This document shows, piece after piece, positions 6,851 to 10,169 of a DNA stretch of 10,169 bases. Position 1 is the first letter of the stretch; the number at the start of each line of letters is the position of its first letter. Source of the stretch: Bacteroidaceae bacterium (GTDB lineage: Bacteria; Bacteroidota; Bacteroidia; Bacteroidales; Bacteroidaceae); NCBI GenBank assembly GCA_900765575.1, contig CAAFRW010000250.1:1-10169 (forward strand), read 5' to 3'. Both the position numbers and the translations under genes were made by a program. A model generated the notes under the pieces. That model was not told the origin of the DNA. It ran no database searches and was given only the letters and a program-made list of their open reading frames with translations.

Positions 6851-7371
6851 CTCCTTTTAATTACTGTAATTAATAATGATGCACGCTGGTATTGTCAAAC
6901 AGAAAATAGCAGGTCTACAGAACGGCAAGACGCTATAAATAACAAGGAGGTAAATGAATCGGGTATCAGAGAGATTCTTTATTTACCGAAAAACTTCAGT
7001 GGAGACCGCATCTGGAAATATTTCGGTTCAGACTACAATGCATGCATATCCGCTTATAATTGCATGAAAGAAGTAGCTCAAAAGTTAAGAATATACGGTT
7101 GTAAATAAAGAATATAAGAAGAAAAAGGAGCAAGGATTACATTCTTTATTGTAATTTTGCCCCGGAAAGTGAAGACAGGTTGCATGAAGCGTTACATTTG
7201 AACCAATTCGATGCTTTTGCGCTTGTTTTCTACTCTTTTTGCACTGAATTCCTTTTATATCGGAGACTGGAGACGATATGGGGGGATTAACAAGCAGGGG
7301 TTGATTCTATAGAAAAAGAGCTCAATCTCTTGAGGGCAATAGGAGGATGGATAAGAAATAAAAAGATGTGA
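6851..7371 (+). pseudogene. Possible decayed gene (frame change plus internal stop)
   Basis: One plus-strand frame is open from 6851 to a TAA at 7103-7105. It ends with protein-like sequence including SGIREILYLPKNFSGDRIW, KYFGSDYNACISAYN and CMKEVAQK. A second frame then carries on to a TGA at 7369-7371 (ILYCNFAPESEDRLHEAL, LNQFDAFALVFYSF, LLYRRLETIWGD). It is broken by an in-frame TAA at 7288-7290 but resumes with AGVDSIEKELNLLRAIGGW. Neither frame has a sensible ATG, and I do not recognise a family. It may be the remnant of one or two genes that lost function, or chance open sequence. An AAGGAGG followed by ATG at 6954 opens a different 37-codon frame (to 7067), which looks less protein-like. 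Confidence 0.3.
7152..7159 (+). promoter_or_regulatory. Possible -7 promoter element upstream of the BASS-type transporter
   Basis: TAATTTTG matches the Bacteroides -7 consensus TAnnTTTG on the plus strand. It would give a leader of about 225 nt to the transporter ATG at 7391, which is long. No -33 TTTG is seen. It is the best match to the consensus found in the 240 nt before the gene. Confidence 0.3.
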
Positions 7372-7390
7372 GAAGTAAAAAGAGTGGCTT

Positions 7391-8326
7391 ATGTTGAAGT
7401 TTCTCAAAAATTGGACGTTGCCCATAGCGATGTTGACGGGTGCGTTGGTCTATTTATTGTTTGCCTGGATTCCGTTCTTGGAACCGACGAAACCGTTTGT
7501 TCGTTCAGTAGTTAACTTTCTGACCCCTTCCCTGATTTTCGTCATGTTATTCGTTACGTTCTGTAAAATATCTCCGAAGGAGTTGCATCTACGCCGTTGG
7601 CACGTATGGCTTTCTATTTTTCAAATTATAGGGTGTGTAGCTGTGTATTACCTGCTCGCTTCGTTGAACCGGATTGTGGCACAAGCCGCCATGGTGTGTG
7701 TGATATGTCCTACGGCCACGGCCGCTGCAGTGATTACGGGAAAGTTGGGAGGCAGCGCATCAAGCCTGACTACCTATACTTTATTGTCGAACCTGCTTAC
7801 AACGATTATTGTTCCGATTATTTTTCCTATCGTGGAACCTCATGTCGGAATCGATTTCTTTGCCTCTTTCCTGCTGATACTGGCTAAAATCTTCCCGCTT
7901 CTTATTTGTCCGTTTTTGGCGGCATGCGTTATGCAATACACATTCCCGAAGTGGAACGCCAAGATAACTTCCGTTCGCGACCTGGCTTTTTACCTTTGGG
8001 CTATCTCGTTGGCTATTGTAACCGGCGAAACGGTTAAGTCGCTGATGACGAGCCATGCCGACCCGAATGTGGAACTTTGGATTGCACTTGTCGCTTTGAT
8101 TATCTGTTGCCTGCAATTCTTTCTGGGTAAAAACATTGGCGGCGCTTACAACGACCGTATCAGTGGCGGTCAGGCTTTGGGGCAGAAGAATACCGTGCTC
8201 GCCATCTGGATGGCCTATACATTTCTGAATCCCTTATCATCGGTAGGTCCTGGTTCTTACGTGTTGTGGCAGAACATTATCAATAGCTGGCAACTGTGGA
8301 AGAAGCGGAAGAAAGAGATGCAATAA
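7391..8326 (+). CDS. BASS-type transporter (bile acid:Na+ symporter-like membrane protein)
   Basis: Integral membrane protein of 311 residues with about nine hydrophobic segments, the size and layout of the bile acid:sodium symporter (BASS/SBF) superfamily. The family-type core regions are visible: CPTATAAAVITGKLGG at 106-121, followed by a helix with TTYTLLSN (127-134), and GGQALGQKNTVLAIWMA at 259-275, then FLNPLSSVGPG. The name reflects the superfamily. Bacterial members carry various organic anions, and the substrate here (bile acid, pantoate-like acid or other) cannot be read from sequence. The ATG at 7391 begins a plausible membrane N-terminus (MLKFLKNWTLPIAMLTG). The C-terminus is short and basic (KKRKKEMQ). 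A small ORF starts 35 nt downstream and may be co-transcribed. Confidence 0.88.
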   Translation: MLKFLKNWTLPIAMLTGALVYLLFAWIPFLEPTKPFVRSVVNFLTPSLIFVMLFVTFCKISPKELHLRRWHVWLSIFQIIGCVAVYYLLASLNRIVAQAAMVCVICPTATAAAVITGKLGGSASSLTTYTLLSNLLTTIIVPIIFPIVEPHVGIDFFASFLLILAKIFPLLICPFLAACVMQYTFPKWNAKITSVRDLAFYLWAISLAIVTGETVKSLMTSHADPNVELWIALVALIICCLQFFLGKNIGGAYNDRISGGQALGQKNTVLAIWMAYTFLNPLSSVGPGSYVLWQNIINSWQLWKKRKKEMQ

Positions 8327-8361
8327 CAACAAGTGATGGTTGATATGAAAGCTTTAAAAAT

Positions 8362-8559
8362 ATGCGGCAATTTTATAAAGACTGGGAGCTTATTTTAAAT
8401 CAGCAGCCACTGGCTGACGATTTGGAGTTGGATGAGAATTTGCTTTTTATGGAAATTCGTCAGCCAGTGGCTGACGAATTCAATTGGGCGGATTTTCTTT
8501 TAATCGGCTTTAGCCATCATACTGAAATCATCTCCAACGCTAAGACTTTGGATGCATGA
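8362..8559 (+). CDS. Small acidic protein of 65 residues, hypothetical
   Basis: ATG-started frame of 65 codons, 35 nt after the transporter stop. The translation begins MRQFYKDWELILNQQPLADD and is acidic (LADDLELDENLLF, VADEFNWADF). It has no signal peptide or membrane helix. Two short similar segments, QPLADD (15-20) and QPVADEF (34-40), come from two related DNA palindromes, so the coding may be partly a by-product of the palindromes. Its spacing to the transporter and natural-looking amino-acid mix favour a real gene. Its length, the lack of a recognised family and the palindromes count against it. It could be a small cytoplasmic partner of the transporter, but that is only inference from position. 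Confidence 0.45.
   Translation: MRQFYKDWELILNQQPLADDLELDENLLFMEIRQPVADEFNWADFLLIGFSHHTEIISNAKTLDA
8397..8480. repeat. Pair of related 27-bp palindromes
   Basis: Two 27-nt inverted repeats share the core CAGCCA-N-TGGCTG, and their centres are 57 nt apart (8410 and 8467). The second (8454-8480) has perfect 13-bp arms, AATTCGTCAGCCA and TGGCTGACGAATT, around one base. The first (8397-8423) has the same size, with arms matching except for two positions. As RNA the second would fold poorly at the tip because the loop is one base, but as DNA it is an ideal dimer-binding site. Both lie inside the small ORF, in the same codon phase. Confidence 0.85.
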
Positions 8560-8605
8560 TTGCTTTATATACACGAATGTGCAACTCGCTATGAGAGCAG
8601 ATATA

Positions 8606-8640
8606 TTTTAAGGGATTACTTAAAAGCGGAGCTATATAGC
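8606..8640. promoter_or_regulatory. Inverted repeats upstream of fsr, possible operator
   Basis: There is a 7-bp inverted repeat TTTTAAG/CTTAAAA (8606-8612 and 8619-8625). A few bases later comes a 10-bp palindrome GCTATATAGC (8631-8640). Both are just upstream of the possible fsr promoter and could be regulator sites. AT-rich palindromes also occur by chance, so confidence is low. Confidence 0.3.
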
Positions 8641-8660
8641 CATCGGGGAATTTTACCAAA

Positions 8661-8668
8661 CAATTTTG
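8661..8668 (+). promoter_or_regulatory. Possible -7 promoter element of fsr
   Basis: CAATTTTG differs at one base from TAnnTTTG and is 72 nt upstream of the fsr ATG. It has the same sequence as the proposed dnaA -7 box. No good -33 box is visible, so this is tentative. Confidence 0.3.
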
Positions 8669-8740
8669 CACGAACATAACATTTGCAACAAAAGGGTTTC
8701 TTTAAAGATTAAAATTAAGATATAAATAAAGGTATAAAAG

Positions 8741-9943
8741 ATGAATCAGCACTCTGAGTGGGGGATGACCCGTACGGCGATGGGCATTTTATTTGCATTA
8801 AGCCTTTCGCATTGCTTGAACGATATGCTTCAGTCTATCATTATGGCGGTGTATCCGCTACTGAAGCACGACTTGTTATTGAATTTTGCCCAAATAGGTT
8901 TGATTACATTAGTCTATCAGATAGCCGCATCGGTATTTCAGCCCGTGGTGGGCTTGTATCTGGATAAGAAACCGAACCCGTGGTTTCTGCTTGTGGGTAT
9001 GAGCTTTACAATGACCGGGCTCATGAATCTGGCCTTTGCCTCCGCTTTCTGGTGGGTGTTGCTCTCCGTCTTTTTTATAGGCATCGGTTCTTCCATTCTC
9101 CATCCGGAAGCTTCGCGTCTCACGTTCCTTGCTTCGGGAGGGAAACGCGGTTTGGCACAGTCCATCTTCCAGGTAGGCGGAAACTTGGGCGGTTCGTTAG
9201 GCCCTTTATTGGTAGCGCTTTTGGTGGCGCCTTATGGACGGCAGAATGTGGCTTTCCTATGTGTGTTTTGTGTGGCGGCCATGGCGGCGATGATACCTAT
9301 CTGCCGTTGGTACAAGCGGGTGCTTCGGGTCATGAAGCGCAAGCATCAGGTGGCGGAAGTGCAAAGCGAGTCTCCTTTGTCGAAGAAGATGACGGTGTTT
9401 GCCATCGGCATTCTGTTGGTATTGATTTTCTCCAAGTACATCTATATGGCCAGCTTGAGCAGCTATTACACGTTTTACCTGATTCATAAGTTTGGCGTCA
9501 GCGTACAGTCTTCGCAAATCTTCCTGTTTGTGTTCTTGTTTGCTACGGCGGCCGGTACTCTAATCGGCGGACCGTTGGGCGACCGCATCGGACGGAAATA
9601 TGTTATCTGGATATCCATATTGGGTACCGCTCCTTTCAGTCTGCTTATGCCTCATGTGGGGTTGGTGTGGACTTGTATTCTGAGTTTCATTATCGGTTTG
9701 ATTCTCTCTTCGGCATTTCCGGCCATACTCCTCTATGCGCAGGAGCTTTTGCCCTATAAATTGGGATTGGTATCCGGACTCTTCTTCGGATTTGCTTTCG
9801 GTATAGCCGGCATTGCCTCGGCGGTGTTAGGAAACATGGCCGATACATACGGCATCGAAGCGGTATATAATGTGTGTGGCTATATGCCATTGCTGGGATT
9901 GGTCACCTATTTCCTGCCTAACCTTCGGAGTAAAATTGGATAG
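8741..9943 (+). CDS. fsr: Fosmidomycin-resistance-type MFS efflux transporter
   Basis: Major facilitator superfamily exporter of the Fsr family, inner-membrane proton-driven efflux. The E. coli member gives resistance to fosmidomycin, though the natural substrate is uncertain. It is 400 residues long, about the usual size, with roughly twelve membrane segments. Family features in order: SHCLNDMLQSIIMAVYPLL (23-41), FAQIGLITLVYQIAASVFQP (49-68), IGIGSSILHPEASR (113-126) and ASGGKRGLAQSIFQVGGNLG (131-150), which closely resembles the E. coli Fsr stretch as I recall it. A basic central loop (about 190-216) follows, then GGPLGDRIGRK (276-286), an MFS motif A in the second half. The ATG at 8741 starts right before the conserved N-terminus. 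The last six residues and stop codon lie inside the first unit of a 23-bp repeat array. Confidence 0.94.
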   Translation: MNQHSEWGMTRTAMGILFALSLSHCLNDMLQSIIMAVYPLLKHDLLLNFAQIGLITLVYQIAASVFQPVVGLYLDKKPNPWFLLVGMSFTMTGLMNLAFASAFWWVLLSVFFIGIGSSILHPEASRLTFLASGGKRGLAQSIFQVGGNLGGSLGPLLVALLVAPYGRQNVAFLCVFCVAAMAAMIPICRWYKRVLRVMKRKHQVAEVQSESPLSKKMTVFAIGILLVLIFSKYIYMASLSSYYTFYLIHKFGVSVQSSQIFLFVFLFATAAGTLIGGPLGDRIGRKYVIWISILGTAPFSLLMPHVGLVWTCILSFIIGLILSSAFPAILLYAQELLPYKLGLVSGLFFGFAFGIAGIASAVLGNMADTYGIEAVYNVCGYMPLLGLVTYFLPNLRSKIG

Positions 9944-10061
9944 GTCTACGGGACCTCATTGGATAGGCTTGCGGAAGGGGTACTCCGTAGGCCTACGCAA
10001 CAACATTGGATAGGCTTACGGAGTAAGATTGGACAAGTCTACGGAGTTTGGTCCGGTATGC
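9923..10061. repeat. Degenerate 23-bp tandem repeat array over the 3' end of fsr
   Basis: About six units start at 9923, 9946, 9969, 9992, 10016 and 10039. Five are 23 nt and one is 24 nt. Four units share ATTGGA(T/C)A(G/A)G, and most begin with a form of CTACGGAG. The junctions between units resemble TAGGYYTACGG; at 9986-9997 this becomes the perfect 12-bp palindrome CGTAGGCCTACG. The first unit includes the last codons and stop of fsr (stop 9941-9943). No reading frame continues through it. Confidence 0.8.
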
Positions 10062-10063
10062 GA

Positions 10064-10077
10064 CGAAGTTAACTTCG
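10064..10077 (+). terminator. Perfect 14-bp palindrome after fsr, weak terminator candidate
   Basis: CGAAGTTAACTTCG is fully self-complementary. As RNA it would form a 5-bp stem with a UUAA loop, followed by AGCTGTTTTGAAATTT, a poor U run. It lies 120 nt after the fsr stop, just past the repeat array. It may end the fsr transcript or be a protein-binding site. Confidence 0.35.
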
Positions 10078-10169
10078 AGCTGTTTTGAAATTTGAGTGAA
10101 AGGTACAACAAAGTAAAGTTAGATATGTTTTGGAGTTTTAATGAATGGAGAGCTTATTAAGTTGAGAGT

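Larger units (their letters stand above)
6511..7390. other. Long gene-poor stretch between divergent genes
   Basis: The 880 nt hold no intact gene. The left part (to about 6720) is AT-rich and serves as the upstream region of the minus-strand secreted-protein gene. At 6829-6846 there is a perfect 6-bp stem hairpin, TAGCCC-GCTTGT-GGGCTA. From about 6851 to 7371 the plus strand gives protein-like translation with interruptions, listed separately as a possible decayed gene. Confidence 0.6.

Noticed and set aside
6954..7067. 37-codon ORF after AAGGAGG
   Set aside because: The spacing looks like a ribosome site, but Bacteroides rarely depends on it. The product is short and less protein-like than the overlapping frame, so it was not called as a gene.
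8980..9489. Plus-strand 169-codon frame inside fsr
   Set aside because: It is a shifted frame within a strongly supported transporter gene and shows no family features.
9923..10061. CRISPR array
   Set aside because: The units are contiguous, degenerate 23-mers without unique spacers, and no cas gene is present.

Overview
The window looks like chromosomal DNA of a Bacteroides species or a close relative in the Bacteroidales. Three things support this. The partial DnaA N-terminus and the MCE, amidase and TonB-receptor proteins have the style of that group. Two or three genes are preceded by good matches to the Bacteroides sigma-ABfr -7 box (TAnnTTTG). Shine-Dalgarno sequences are mostly absent. 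No mobile element, CRISPR array, tRNA or rRNA was recognised.

Left half (1-6510), all on the minus strand. In transcription order it holds a secreted protein of unknown function built from two 87-residue repeats (6510-5560), a stand-alone TonB-dependent outer-membrane receptor (5440-3386), an amidase-MCE gene pair (2855-661), and the first 104 codons of dnaA (312-1, cut by the window edge). Hairpins that look like terminators lie after the unknown gene, the receptor and the MCE gene, so these appear to be four separate transcription units. The amidase (cell-wall hydrolase with a SPOR-like tail) and the MCE/MlaD-type protein (lipid trafficking) are 11 nt apart and very probably form an envelope-maintenance operon. 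For both the amidase and the receptor, a -7 box lies inside the longest open frame, so the true starts must be further downstream than the longest frame suggests.

Middle (6511-7390), about 880 bases without an intact gene. It contains the upstream region of the unknown secreted protein, then a plus-strand stretch (about 6851-7371) whose translation looks protein-like but is broken by stops and a frame change. This may be a decayed gene.

Right half (7391-9943), plus strand. It holds a BASS-type (bile acid:Na+ symporter-like) transporter, a 65-codon small ORF containing two related 27-bp palindromes, and a fosmidomycin-resistance-type MFS transporter (fsr). The 3' end of fsr runs into a degenerate 23-bp tandem repeat of about six units that includes its stop codon.

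Nothing amounts to a clear new multi-gene system. The best leads are the duplicated secreted protein, the paired palindromes in the small ORF, the 23-bp array over the fsr stop codon, the TGTTTCA palindrome cluster near 3103-3174, and the possible decayed gene at 6851-7371.
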